From Chloroflexota bacterium (GTDB lineage Bacteria; Chloroflexota; Dehalococcoidia; Lucifugimonadales; UBA2985), in NCBI GenBank assembly GCA_028877205.1, contig JAPPHY010000022.1, positions 1 to 42,469 of the forward strand: a DNA stretch of 42,469 nucleotides, given 5' to 3'. Below, piece after piece: positions 15,633 to 25,365 of the stretch. Every line of letters begins with the position of its first letter. Position 1 is the first letter of the stretch. The position numbers and the translations under genes are program-made. Below the pieces are notes generated by a model. It saw nothing but the letters and a program-made list of their open reading frames with translations. It was not told the origin of the DNA and ran no database searches.

Positions 15633-16157
15633 ATGGCCTACTATAGCTCTATGCACAAACGATTCACCCGTGTGGGTTTCTTGGTGGGAATTGCGGGCGT
15701 ACTCTTTGGCCTACCAGGTCACATTGACGACGGGCTTACTTGGCTTCGATGGAGGCAGGCATTAAGTCCTACTGCATTAGGCATAATGTTCTCAATCGGA
15801 GTTGGCATTCTCCTAGTAACTTCGCTAGCCGCCACCGCGTCACTGTGGAGACCTTTGGTTCCTGGAAACAGACTCAGAAAGCTCTCGCGCCTCCTTCAGG
15901 AAGGGAAGGAGCTTGACAGTGCTTTCACGAATGCTACAGCTGCGAGATCCCCTGATGACGTTGACATTCTCATGGACTTCAGAGCGCTTACAAAGCTTAT
16001 CCGCCTTGAAATCCGCAGGCTTTACCATGTTGACATCGACACCAGTCTTCAATTCTGGTCGATGATCATCAGGGAACTTGCCCCCTTAGCAAGGGAAGGT
16101 ATGCACAAAGAAGTGAAGCAGAGGTGTGAGGAACTCGCTGCCAATCTCAGTGAATAA
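15633..16157 (+). CDS. Hypothetical two-TM membrane protein
   Basis: The 174-residue protein is not recognised. It has two hydrophobic helices, at about 14-32 (VGFLVGIAGVLFGLPG) and 45-68 (PTALGIMFSIGVGILLVTSLAA), and then a soluble, mostly helical region of about 100 residues rich in charged residues that should lie in the cytoplasm. The ATG at 15633 follows a GGGGGTGAG stretch. It is divergent from the AIPR gene, shares with it a 210-base intergenic region full of dyad symmetry, and has the same AT-richer composition. A two-helix anchor plus cytosolic helical domain is a common plan for membrane effectors of defence systems, but function here is unknown. Confidence 0.65.
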   Translation: MAYYSSMHKRFTRVGFLVGIAGVLFGLPGHIDDGLTWLRWRQALSPTALGIMFSIGVGILLVTSLAATASLWRPLVPGNRLRKLSRLLQEGKELDSAFTNATAARSPDDVDILMDFRALTKLIRLEIRRLYHVDIDTSLQFWSMIIRELAPLAREGMHKEVKQRCEELAANLSE

Positions 16158-16191
16158 GCATAGCCGCAGAGTCTCAGTTCATACATTGCCG

Positions 16192-16407
16192 TCACAGCTG
16201 TTCCCACTCTTCTTCGGTCAGACCGGCCTGAAGCAGGATGTTTCGTATTACGGGGACTCGTATATCGCCCGTATGGATCGGCACTGTGACTCTACGCCCC
16301 TGCTGGTCTCGGAAGTGAGCGTGGCTGCCCCGCTGACGGGAGAAGCTGAAACCTGCTCGCTCAATCCTTGCGATGATTTCCCGGGATCTCAGGGGCCTAA
16401 GCGGCAA
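16192..16407 (-). CDS. hicA: HicA-type toxin (mRNA interferase)
   Basis: This 71-residue protein has the HicA/YcfA double-stranded-RNA-binding-like fold: an N-terminal REIIARIERAGF helix, the conserved GSHAHFR strand with the catalytic-type His29, then VTVPIHTGDIRVPVIRNILLQAGL. HicA toxins cleave mRNA when free of HicB. Length is typical. The gene overlaps the end of the antitoxin gene by 11 bases and lies downstream of it, so this is the hicBA order rather than the E. coli hicAB order. It sits at the right edge of the AT-richer island. Confidence 0.88.
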   Translation of the reverse strand: MPLRPLRSREIIARIERAGFSFSRQRGSHAHFRDQQGRRVTVPIHTGDIRVPVIRNILLQAGLTEEEWEQL

Positions 16408-16651
16408 CTACCGGCACCTTGACCTGAACGTACAGCCCCTCTTCCAGGCTCTCCTCGCGGGGAATCTCTTCGCCTTCCAGCACCAGGCACTCCAAGTGGA
16501 ACGAGAGCATGTCCTGGATGTTCTGGAGCGCTTCCTGGCCGTCCTTGCCCTGGTCTGCCAGGTTCAGGGACGGAATCTCTGCAATGACAAGGCCGGAGTC
16601 AGCATCGTGTGAAAGAACTACCCTGTAGCGAAAGACGTCTTGGTTTTGCAT
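16397..16651 (-). CDS. hicB: HicB-family antitoxin
   Basis: This 84-residue protein of the HicB partial RNase-H fold carries the core FRYRVVLSHDADSGLVIAEI, then a helix with GQEALQNIQDMLSFHLECLV. No C-terminal DNA-binding domain is present, so autoregulation would need another factor or use the fold itself; this is the short HicB form. Start: ATG at 16651 with AGGTG six bases upstream. An in-frame GTG at 16660 would add three residues and lies within the ribosome site region. It is coupled to hicA by an 11-base overlap and should neutralise it by direct binding. Confidence 0.85.
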   Translation of the reverse strand: MQNQDVFRYRVVLSHDADSGLVIAEIPSLNLADQGKDGQEALQNIQDMLSFHLECLVLEGEEIPREESLEEGLYVQVKVPVVAA

Positions 16652-16704
16652 TTCATTCACCTGCGCCTATTGTATCACCTCGCGGCCCAATGAGCGGAGG
16701 CCGC

Positions 16705-18021
16705 CTACCGCCCCAACCTCGCGGCCAGCTCCGGCAGCAGGTCGGGGATGGGCACGCGTGCTTGCTGCATGGTGTCCCGGTCGCGGATGGTCACGGCGTT
16801 GTCCTCCTCCACGGTCTTGAAGTCGACCGTGACCGCCAGCGGCGTGCCGATCTCGTCCTGGCGGCGGTAGCGGCGGCCAATCGACTGCGCGTCGTCGTAC
16901 TGCGCCACGAAGCTCGCGCGCACCATGTCGTACACCTCGCGGGCCTTGGGCGCCAGGCGCTCGTTGCGGCTCAGCGGCAGCACGGCCACCTTCACCGGCG
17001 CCAGCGAGGGGTGCAGGTGCAGCACCACGCGGGTGTCGCCCTCCACGGTCTCCTCGTCGTAGGAGTCGAACAGGAAGACGAGCAAGGCGCGGTCGACGCC
17101 CAGGGCAGGCTCCACCACGTATGGCACCAGGTGCTCGTGCGTCTCGTCGTCGAAGTACTCCAGGCGGTTGCCGCTGTGCGAGGAGTGGGCCTTCAGGTCG
17201 AAGTCGGTGCGGTTGGCGATGCCCATCAGCTCGCCCCAGCCCCACGCAAAGCTGTACTCGATGTCGGAGGTGGCCCTGGAGTAGTGCGAAAGCTCCTCGT
17301 CGGCGTGCGCACGCAGTCGCAGCCGGTCGGGCCGCACGCCCAGGTCGGTGAACCAGGTCATGAAGTCGTCCATCCAGCGCCGGTGCCACTCCTGGTCCGT
17401 CCCCGGCTTGACGAAGTACTCAATCTCCATCTGCTCGAACTCGCGGGTGCGAAACGTGAAATTGCCCGTGGTGATCTCGTTGCGGAACGACTTTCCGATC
17501 TGGCCGATGCCGAACGGCAGGCGCTTGCGGGTGGCCACCAGCACGTTCTGGAAGTTGACGAATATGCCCTGCGCGGTCTCCGGCCTGAGGTACGCCTGCG
17601 ACGCAGAGTCCTCCACCGGGCCGATGAAGGTCTTGAACATGAGGTTGAAGCTGCGAGGATCTGTCAGCTGGCCGTCGCAGTCTGGGCAGTCCTTCGAGTC
17701 GACGTGGTCGGCCCGGTAGCGCTGGTTGCACTTCTTGCACTCCACCAGCGGGTCGGTGAAGGTGTCGGCGTGGCCGGATGCGACCCACACCTGGGGGTGC
17801 ATCAGGATGGCGGACTCCAGGCCGACCATGTCGTCGCGGTCCTGGATGAACCGCTTCCACCAGGAGTCGCGGATGTTGCGCTTCAGCTCGATGCCCAGCG
17901 GGCCGTAGTCGTACGTGGACGCGAGGCCGCCGTAGATCTCACTGGACTGGAAGATGAACCCCCTGCGCTTGCACAGCGAGACTATCTTGTCCATTTCCAC
18001 CTGTTGCAGGGAGCGGTCCAC
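16705..18021 (-). CDS. glyS: Glycyl-tRNA synthetase (single-chain GlyQS type)
   Basis: This 438-residue class II synthetase charges tRNA-Gly; it is the homodimeric bacterial/archaeal/eukaryotic type, not the alpha2beta2 form. In order: the N-terminal KRRGFIFQSSEIYGGL, a cysteine cluster CKKCNQRY...CPDCDGQ (about residues 95-116) that may bind zinc, motif 2 (FRNEITTGNFTFRTREFEQME), the motif 3 region (YVVEPALGVDRALL) and a C-terminal anticodon-binding domain (VKVAVLPLSRNE onward). The GTG start at 18021 has GGAGG six bases upstream. An inverted repeat lies about 45 bases before it. No T-box leader is present. Confidence 0.95.
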   Translation of the reverse strand: MDRSLQQVEMDKIVSLCKRRGFIFQSSEIYGGLASTYDYGPLGIELKRNIRDSWWKRFIQDRDDMVGLESAILMHPQVWVASGHADTFTDPLVECKKCNQRYRADHVDSKDCPDCDGQLTDPRSFNLMFKTFIGPVEDSASQAYLRPETAQGIFVNFQNVLVATRKRLPFGIGQIGKSFRNEITTGNFTFRTREFEQMEIEYFVKPGTDQEWHRRWMDDFMTWFTDLGVRPDRLRLRAHADEELSHYSRATSDIEYSFAWGWGELMGIANRTDFDLKAHSSHSGNRLEYFDDETHEHLVPYVVEPALGVDRALLVFLFDSYDEETVEGDTRVVLHLHPSLAPVKVAVLPLSRNERLAPKAREVYDMVRASFVAQYDDAQSIGRRYRRQDEIGTPLAVTVDFKTVEEDNAVTIRDRDTMQQARVPIPDLLPELAARLGR

Positions 18022-18062
18022 GGCGCGCCTCCGGGAATTGATATGGGAATGAAGGTACCAGA

Positions 18063-18085
18063 TTCCCTATGGAATGTATAGGGAA
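18063..18085. promoter_or_regulatory. Inverted repeat upstream of glyS, overlapping a weak -10
   Basis: TTCCCTAT (18063-18070) and ATAGGGAA (18078-18085) form an 8-bp inverted repeat with a seven-base loop. On the minus strand a TATACA hexamer overlaps it and could be the -10 of glyS, which would make this an operator. It is not followed by a T-run, so a terminator is unlikely. Confidence 0.35.
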
Positions 18086-18139
18086 AGGCGAACGGCGGTC
18101 TTGAACAGAAGCGAAATGGACGGTGGAACGTCTACTGTG

Positions 18140-18490
18140 CTAGAGAGGATCCGGGCCATAGCTGTTGGGGCCGCTGGTTCCCGGTTGAGCGAAGAACACC
18201 AGGAGAACCAGCCCTCCAAAGGGGACGAGACCGAGCAGAATCCACAAGCCGGATCGGTCGGTGTCGTGCAGGCGTCTCACCGTCACAGCCAGTGCGGGCA
18301 GCAGCGAGGCCAGACCCACCAGTCCGCCGACGCCCGCGAGGGCCGGCAATGCTGCCCCGCCCGCGAAAACCAAGGCACCAACGACTACGTTGACCACCAC
18401 GAAGAACCACCAGTACTCAGAGCGGCGCGCCCGACCATTGAAGTTGGCGTAGTTCCCAAACGCTGATTGTACTGCCTGCATCGGATCCAT
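18140..18490 (-). CDS. DUF805 family membrane protein
   Basis: This is a 116-residue DUF805 (YhaH-like) protein of unknown function. The hallmark N-terminal sequence FNGRARRSEYWWF (about residues 17-29) is followed by two hydrophobic helices. The conserved RRLHDTDRSGLWILLGLVPFGG motif begins near residue 71 and runs into a last helix, and the tail is the usual PGTSGPNSYGPDP. Length is typical. The ATG at 18490 has AGAGGTGA six bases upstream. It is on the same strand as glyS, 118 bases upstream, with an inverted repeat between them. Confidence 0.9.
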   Translation of the reverse strand: MDPMQAVQSAFGNYANFNGRARRSEYWWFFVVVNVVVGALVFAGGAALPALAGVGGLVGLASLLPALAVTVRRLHDTDRSGLWILLGLVPFGGLVLLVFFAQPGTSGPNSYGPDPL

Positions 18491-18632
18491 GCTGATTCAC
18501 CTCTGCACTTGTACTTCGACTCAGTGGCTACGAAGACTTCAATCCAACAGTCCATCGCGCCAGCTTCACTTATCATGAGTGTATCACGACGGCTGACAGT
18601 GCAACAAGCCTGGACTCGGCGGCAATCTGCCG

Positions 18633-18841
18633 CCCGCTCGTGGTGAGCTTGTCGAACCATTCGAGCGGGCTGAGTAGGGCAAACCGTCGCCCTTGCGAAA
18701 GCGGGGGCCCATCCCCCCTCAGACCCGTGGATTCCCGCGTCCGCGAGAATGACGGGAATGTCCGGTTCACCCAGCATCGCGTGTGAGGCAGTCCTGCGCA
18801 TGAGCGGGTCGGGCCAAAGCCCTTGAACCCTACCCGCTCAT
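18633..18841. repeat. Interspersed palindromic repeats upstream of the 270-residue protein gene
   Basis: CCCGCTCG and CGAGCGGG bound a 37-base palindrome at 18633-18669 whose loop contains TGAGCTTGTCGAA. An ATTCCCGC/GCGAGAAT imperfect hairpin is at 18731-18750. ATGAGCGGGT (18800-18809) and ACCCGCTCAT (18832-18841) form another inverted pair. All three module types recur elsewhere in the window. Confidence 0.75.
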
Positions 18842-18869
18842 TTGCCATACTGTCCGCGGAGGCGATGCC

Positions 18870-19682
18870 ATGATGCTGCACGGCATTCAGGACAGCGAGC
18901 GTTTCGCCGGTCTGACCGACGGCGACCTGGCCTTCCTCGTGGCGGAGGCCGCGCCGGACGCCCGCGACCCCGCGCGGCTTGTTCGGCTGGTGCGGGAGGA
19001 TGATCAATTCCGCCAGGCGCTGGTCGGCGACGACCGCGTGTTCCGGCAGGTGGTGAAGGACGAGGAGATACTGGTCAAGATCTCGCCGGCGCTCTACTTC
19101 GAGGTGCTGCTCAGGCGCGCCGCGAAGGACATGGAGGTTGCCACGCACACCCTGGAGCGCACGGGCAGCCAGAGCATCCCCGTTTTCGATACGGACGAGG
19201 TTGTGGAGCTTCTCGCGCTGCCGGGCGTGCTGCTGTACCTCTCGCAGATGCTGGCGTCGTTCACCCGCATCAGCAGCCAGGTGACGTCGGTGCGAGTGCG
19301 CCGCGGAATCCGACGGCGCGTTCGCCACAACGACTTGGACATCGATAGCCTGATGGGCCGCCTGGGCAGCGCCGGCGAGGAGCAGCGGTTCGGGCTGTAC
19401 CGGCGCATCGCAGACGTGTGCCTGTTCTTGTCGGGAATCTTCCCGGCGTACGCGCGGGCCGACCATCGATACCCGTCCGGCGCGCTGCGGCCGATGGTCA
19501 CGGGACGGATGAGGCGCAGCCCGGAGGACTACGAGAGGGAGGGCACGCGGTTCTACGGCCTGGCGGCGCAACACCCCCTGGCGCGATCGCTGAGACTGTC
19601 CGGTGTGCTGGGCACGCTGCGGACACGGTTCAACTCGGCGCGCAAGCCGCTGGAGTTCATCGCGGCCAACTACATGCGGTAG
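18870..19682 (+). CDS. Hypothetical protein, 270 residues
   Basis: The protein is not recognised. It is predicted soluble and mainly helical, rich in Arg, Leu, Asp and Glu. Notable segments are VRLVREDDQFRQALVGDDRVFRQV (split here as VRLVREDDQF and RVFRQV, residues about 41-63), ISPALYFEVLLRRAA (71-85) and VRVRRGIRRRVRHNDLD (140-156), which is strongly basic and could contact nucleic acid. A late motif is FLSGIFPAYARADHRYPSG. GGAGG lies seven bases before the ATG at 18870; the second ATG at 18873 is also possible. It is convergent with the pyrophosphatase gene, 48 bases away. Confidence 0.6.
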   Translation: MMLHGIQDSERFAGLTDGDLAFLVAEAAPDARDPARLVRLVREDDQFRQALVGDDRVFRQVVKDEEILVKISPALYFEVLLRRAAKDMEVATHTLERTGSQSIPVFDTDEVVELLALPGVLLYLSQMLASFTRISSQVTSVRVRRGIRRRVRHNDLDIDSLMGRLGSAGEEQRFGLYRRIADVCLFLSGIFPAYARADHRYPSGALRPMVTGRMRRSPEDYEREGTRFYGLAAQHPLARSLRLSGVLGTLRTRFNSARKPLEFIAANYMR

Positions 19683-19730
19683 CTGAGGCGTGCCATCGCC
19701 GGTTCGAGCCGTGTGGTATCTGGGCCGTGG

Positions 19731-21740
<2,010 letters not shown>

Positions 21741-21827
21741 CAATTACCTCCTTGAGGAGCCGGTAGGATTGCAGCCCGCATTCACGCAAACGTTATCCAA
21801 ATGGGCAATCTATCACTGCGGGTTGCC

Positions 21828-22490
21828 CTAGTCAAGCTCCCGCTTCTCGAGCCGCTCCCAAAGGCCGGCCAATCTCTGCTCAAGCGCCCGCTGCCCCAGG
21901 GCTGCGGTCAGGTCGCCGCGGGTGCGCTCAAGTATGCCTCGCATGGCGTCGGTCGTTCTTCTCAGGCCGCCTGTGATGGCCTCCGGGAAGTCCATCGTGA
22001 ACAGCTCCGTGTGAATGCGGTCCATGAGGTCGAGCAGCTCCTCGCACCGGGACGAGTCCCCTTGGCGTAGCGAGTCCAGGATGAAGCGGCGCATCTCGCC
22101 GATTGCCTCGCCGAGGCCGTTGAGGTAGGCGGGATAGGCCACGCCCAGGTTCTCGGGCCGCGGCAGGGGCGTGCCGGTGATGAAGGCCAGCGTCGCGTGG
22201 GCTTCGACGTACTCCTTCTGGGAGTCCTGCACGAAACCGGTGTAATAGACGTCAGGGTGGGTCTCCTGCACCTCGCGCATCTCGGCGACGGCGTTGCGGG
22301 CCGCCTCCAGCAGGGCGCGCGCCTCGTCGAACTCGTGCCTGTGCGCGGAGCGTATGGCGTTGGCGGACTGCTGACCGACGGCGCGCGAGAGGCGGAGCGC
22401 CCGCTCACGGGCGGCGTGTTTCTGCGTGAAGAATGCGTGGGCCTCCTCGGACAGGGCTGCCAGCTCTGAGTTCCGGTCTGGTTCAGTCAA
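21828..22490 (-). CDS. Translin-family protein
   Basis: This 220-residue all-helical protein matches the translin/TRAX family of RNA-binding proteins and nucleases. Conserved blocks in order: RERALRLSRAVGQQSANAIR with SAHRHEFDEARALL (about 28-61), FVQDSQKEYVEAHATLAF (about 86-103), YLNGLGEAIGEMRRFILDSL, then DFPEAITGGLRRTTDAMRG and ILERTRGDLTAAL. Such proteins form octamers that bind or cleave RNA in eukaryotes and archaea; activity in bacteria is little known. The start is TTG at 22490, strongly supported by AAGGAG six bases upstream. It lies 42 bases after the Lon-like protease gene on the same strand, so an operon is likely. Confidence 0.8.
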   Translation of the reverse strand: MTEPDRNSELAALSEEAHAFFTQKHAARERALRLSRAVGQQSANAIRSAHRHEFDEARALLEAARNAVAEMREVQETHPDVYYTGFVQDSQKEYVEAHATLAFITGTPLPRPENLGVAYPAYLNGLGEAIGEMRRFILDSLRQGDSSRCEELLDLMDRIHTELFTMDFPEAITGGLRRTTDAMRGILERTRGDLTAALGQRALEQRLAGLWERLEKRELD

Positions 22491-22532
22491 GAGTGGCTCC
22501 TTGCGTTCTGTCTGCTGGCGAGCATGATCCTA

Positions 22533-24971
22533 CTATGCGCCAACGCCTTCACCCTCGAGAGCACGCAGGCGGTCGTCGCTGCGCATGAAGTCCCGCAGGT
22601 TGCGCGCCATCTCCGCGAGCCTGTCCGATACGCGCCCGTTTACCGTACCCTCCTCGAAAGTGCCGTCCGGCAGAAGGCAGCCTGCCGAAACGCCTGTCAG
22701 CAGCTCGATGCCCTCATCGATGGTCTCCGCGGAGTAGACGTGGAACCTCCCGTCCCGCACGGCCTCCACGACCTCTTCGCGCAGCATCAGGTGCGGCACG
22801 TTGGCCGCCGGGACCAGCACGCCCTGGTCGCCTGTCAAGCCCTTGGCCTGACACACCTCGAAGAAGCCCTCCACCTTCTGGTTCACGCCGCCTATGGGCT
22901 GCACCTGCCCCTTCTGGTTGACAGAGCCGGTGACGGCGATTCCCTGCCTGATGGGCAGGTCTGCGAGTCGCGAAAGGATGGCGTAAAGCTCCGCGCTGGA
23001 TGCGCTGTCGCCCTCGATCTCCTCGTAGCTCTGCTCGAAGGTGAGGCGGGCCACGAGCGAAAGCGGCACGTCGCGGGCCAGCCTGTCGGCGATGTAGCCC
23101 GCCAGGATCATGACCCCCTTCGTGTGCAGCCGTCCTCCCAGCCGCGCCTCTCTCTCGATGTCCACAAGGCCCTCGCGGCCGGCGCCGACGGACACAGTGA
23201 TGCGACCCGGACGGCCGAAGCTGAAGTCGCCCAGGCTCAAGACAGCCAGCCCGTTGATCTGGCCGACCTCGGCGCCCTCGGTGTCGATTGCGATGGTGCC
23301 GCGCTGTATCATCTCAACGATCTTGTCGCGGATAAGGTCCGAGCGGTGCATCTTCTCGTCCAGGGCCTTCCTGACGTGGCCGGCTGAGATGCTGGCGGCG
23401 CCGTCCTGCCTGGCGAAGTAGCTGGCCTCTCGGATGACGTCGCTTATTGCCGCGAACCGCGTGGAGAGCTTGTTCTGGTCCTCGGCAAGGCGCGAGCCGT
23501 GCTCCACAAGCTTGCTGACGCCCTCGCGGTCCATAGGGAGCAGGCCCTCCTTGGTGCACAGTGCACAGACGAACGAGGCGTAGTCGAGCACGTTGGCTTC
23601 CGTTCGCTCCATGGTGCTGTCAAACTCAGCCTTTACGCGGAACAGCTCCGGGAACTCCGGGTCGAGCCGGAACAGCATGTGGTAGAGGTTTGCGTCTCCG
23701 ATGAGCACGGTCTTCACGTCCAGGGGAATCGGCTCCGGCGTCAGGCCCTTGACGGCAACGAATCCCATACGCTCAGCCATCTCCTCCACCATGATCTTCT
23801 GCTCTCTGAGAGAGCGCTTCAGAGCCTCCCACGAAGCGGGGTTTCGTAGAATCTCCTCAATGCGGATTATGAGATAGCCGCCGTTTGCCCTGTGAAGGGA
23901 GCCGGGACGAATCATGGTGAAGTCCGTGTAAAGCGCTCCGTACCTGGCCTCCTTGTCCACACGGCCCATCAGGTTGTTGTAGGTGGGGTTCACCTCGTGC
24001 ACTACCGGGGCGCCGCTCGTCTCGGAGTTGTCCACGATGACATTGACCTCGTAGCGGTGCATGGCATGCTCGGGGTCGGTGGATGTGGAGGCGGGCGTCA
24101 ACGCCTGGGGCTGACCTGCCTGCTGCTGAGAGGAGCGGAACATATCGGCGTTCTCCGCCATGTCAGCCTCCACATCATTGAGATAGGCCTCCACCTGCGG
24201 CAGCGAGTCATATTCCCCCTTGAGCTCTCGTATGAGAATGTCCAGGTCAAAGCGGATGATCTCTCTGTCCAGCTGCTGGACTCCCTGGTGTGCTCGGCGC
24301 TCTGCCCGGTGAACCTCGTCGAATACCTGCTTCATCTCGCCCTCGAGTTCATGGCGGGTCTGAGTCATCAGGTCGCGCTGTTCCGGAGAGAGCGATGCCA
24401 ACTCCTCGTTCGAGAGCGGCCGGCCGTCGCGGTGGGGAACGAGTGTCAGCCCCACGGTTGTTGTCTGCACGAGAAAGCCGTTTAGTCTGGCTCGCTCGTT
24501 GAATCTTCCGAAGAGATTCTCTCGTTCTCTTCTGAACTCCTGAAGGATTTCCTCCTTGCGGTTGGAGATTTCGGTGCTCTCCAGGGACTGGGAGATGTTT
24601 CGCTGGGCCTCTTCCACAAGGCGCCTCATGTCGCGCTGCAGTGCGCGGCCTGTGCCTCTGGGGAGCTGTATCACACGTGGATGGTTCGGGTCGCGGAAGT
24701 TCTGTACGTAGCACCAGTCGGACGGTGGCGTCATGGAGGCGGCGCGCTCCTGGAGGAACTCGGTGATGGCGGTGGTCTTGCCGGTCCCGGCTTGCCCTGC
24801 GGCGTAGATGTTGTAGCCCCTCTCGCGGATGCCGAGGCCGAACTCCAGAGACTGCACGGCGCGGTCCTGCCCGATTATCGCGCGCAGGGGCGGCAGGTCG
24901 GCGGTGGTCTGGAAGTTCAGGCACGACTCGTCGCAGAAGTTTCGCAGCGAGCCGGCGGACAGCTCTGGCAT
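22533..24971 (-). CDS. Lon-like ATP-dependent protease (LonB/YcbZ type)
   Basis: This 812-residue AAA+ protease has Walker A GQAGTGKTT at residues 59-67, a long helical middle domain (about 90-310) and a C-terminal Lon protease domain of the S16 family. The catalytic dyad is Ser656 (EGDSASSAE) and Lys699 (QPIGGVNQKVEGFF); their 43-residue spacing equals that in classical Lon. No N-terminal Lon substrate domain and no transmembrane segment are present, so it is the YcbZ-like soluble class. The ATG at 24971 has GGAGG seven bases upstream; an in-frame ATG-like start at 25025 would lie upstream of the promoter -10. It heads a minus-strand set with the translin-family gene. Confidence 0.9.
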   Translation of the reverse strand: MPELSAGSLRNFCDESCLNFQTTADLPPLRAIIGQDRAVQSLEFGLGIRERGYNIYAAGQAGTGKTTAITEFLQERAASMTPPSDWCYVQNFRDPNHPRVIQLPRGTGRALQRDMRRLVEEAQRNISQSLESTEISNRKEEILQEFRRERENLFGRFNERARLNGFLVQTTTVGLTLVPHRDGRPLSNEELASLSPEQRDLMTQTRHELEGEMKQVFDEVHRAERRAHQGVQQLDREIIRFDLDILIRELKGEYDSLPQVEAYLNDVEADMAENADMFRSSQQQAGQPQALTPASTSTDPEHAMHRYEVNVIVDNSETSGAPVVHEVNPTYNNLMGRVDKEARYGALYTDFTMIRPGSLHRANGGYLIIRIEEILRNPASWEALKRSLREQKIMVEEMAERMGFVAVKGLTPEPIPLDVKTVLIGDANLYHMLFRLDPEFPELFRVKAEFDSTMERTEANVLDYASFVCALCTKEGLLPMDREGVSKLVEHGSRLAEDQNKLSTRFAAISDVIREASYFARQDGAASISAGHVRKALDEKMHRSDLIRDKIVEMIQRGTIAIDTEGAEVGQINGLAVLSLGDFSFGRPGRITVSVGAGREGLVDIEREARLGGRLHTKGVMILAGYIADRLARDVPLSLVARLTFEQSYEEIEGDSASSAELYAILSRLADLPIRQGIAVTGSVNQKGQVQPIGGVNQKVEGFFEVCQAKGLTGDQGVLVPAANVPHLMLREEVVEAVRDGRFHVYSAETIDEGIELLTGVSAGCLLPDGTFEEGTVNGRVSDRLAEMARNLRDFMRSDDRLRALEGEGVGA

Positions 24972-25015
24972 CGAGAGGCCTCCACGCAGCGGGTTCCGTT
25001 CCTGCTGGCAAGGAA

Positions 25016-25024
25016 ATTGTAACA
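25016..25024 (-). promoter_or_regulatory. Extended -10 promoter of the Lon-like/translin operon
   Basis: On the minus strand TGTTACAAT is an extended -10 element (TGnTACAAT). Transcription would start near 25009, leaving a leader of about 38 bases before the ATG at 24971. No good -35 hexamer is seen, as expected for extended -10 promoters. Confidence 0.45.
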
Positions 25025-25217
25025 CGGGGAGGGAAGTCCTGCCGAATCTATGCGAGCGCGACCGGCTTAGTCCGGTGTGTCACACACAGGCGCGGTGACA
25101 GGAGGTCTTTCAAGTGGGAATCATGCAGACCCATTCGTCTCCCCACGCCTTTACGGCGCGTGTTTGTGGCTGGTAAACTGGAAGGGAAGACCAGGCAGTG
25201 GTCAGGAGGTATCTCCC

Positions 25218-25364
25218 ATGGGCGATCGAGATTACAGGCACAGAGAAGCCAAGAAGCCCAAGAAGTCGAGCCGGCCTGTCAAGGTAGAGGCGCTAACTCC
25301 CTCCGCGGAGGTTGAGGTAGTGCGCAAGAAGAGATCGCGGAGAGACGAGGAGCCATCCTCGTAG
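25218..25364 (+). CDS. Small basic hypothetical protein, 48 residues
   Basis: This tiny, very hydrophilic protein has a Lys/Arg-rich first half (DYRHREAKKPKKSSR) and a second cluster (VVRKKRSRRDEEPSS). No fold or family is recognised; the composition suggests a disordered, nucleic-acid- or ribosome-binding peptide. It is likely translated because a perfect AGGAGGT lies seven bases before the ATG at 25218. The acylphosphatase gene begins one base after its stop codon, so the two are probably coupled. Confidence 0.6.
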   Translation: MGDRDYRHREAKKPKKSSRPVKVEALTPSAEVEVVRKKRSRRDEEPSS

Positions 25365-25365
25365 C

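Noticed and set aside
18112-18135. A GGTGGAAC stretch near glyS that resembles the conserved T-box sequence
   Set aside because: It lies on the plus strand while glyS and DUF805 are on the minus strand, it falls at the edge of DUF805, and no specifier-loop leader or terminator accompanies it.
19690-19715. GGTTCGAGCC reminiscent of a tRNA T-loop
   Set aside because: The gap between the two convergent genes is only 48 bases, far too short for a tRNA, and no acceptor or anticodon stem can be drawn.
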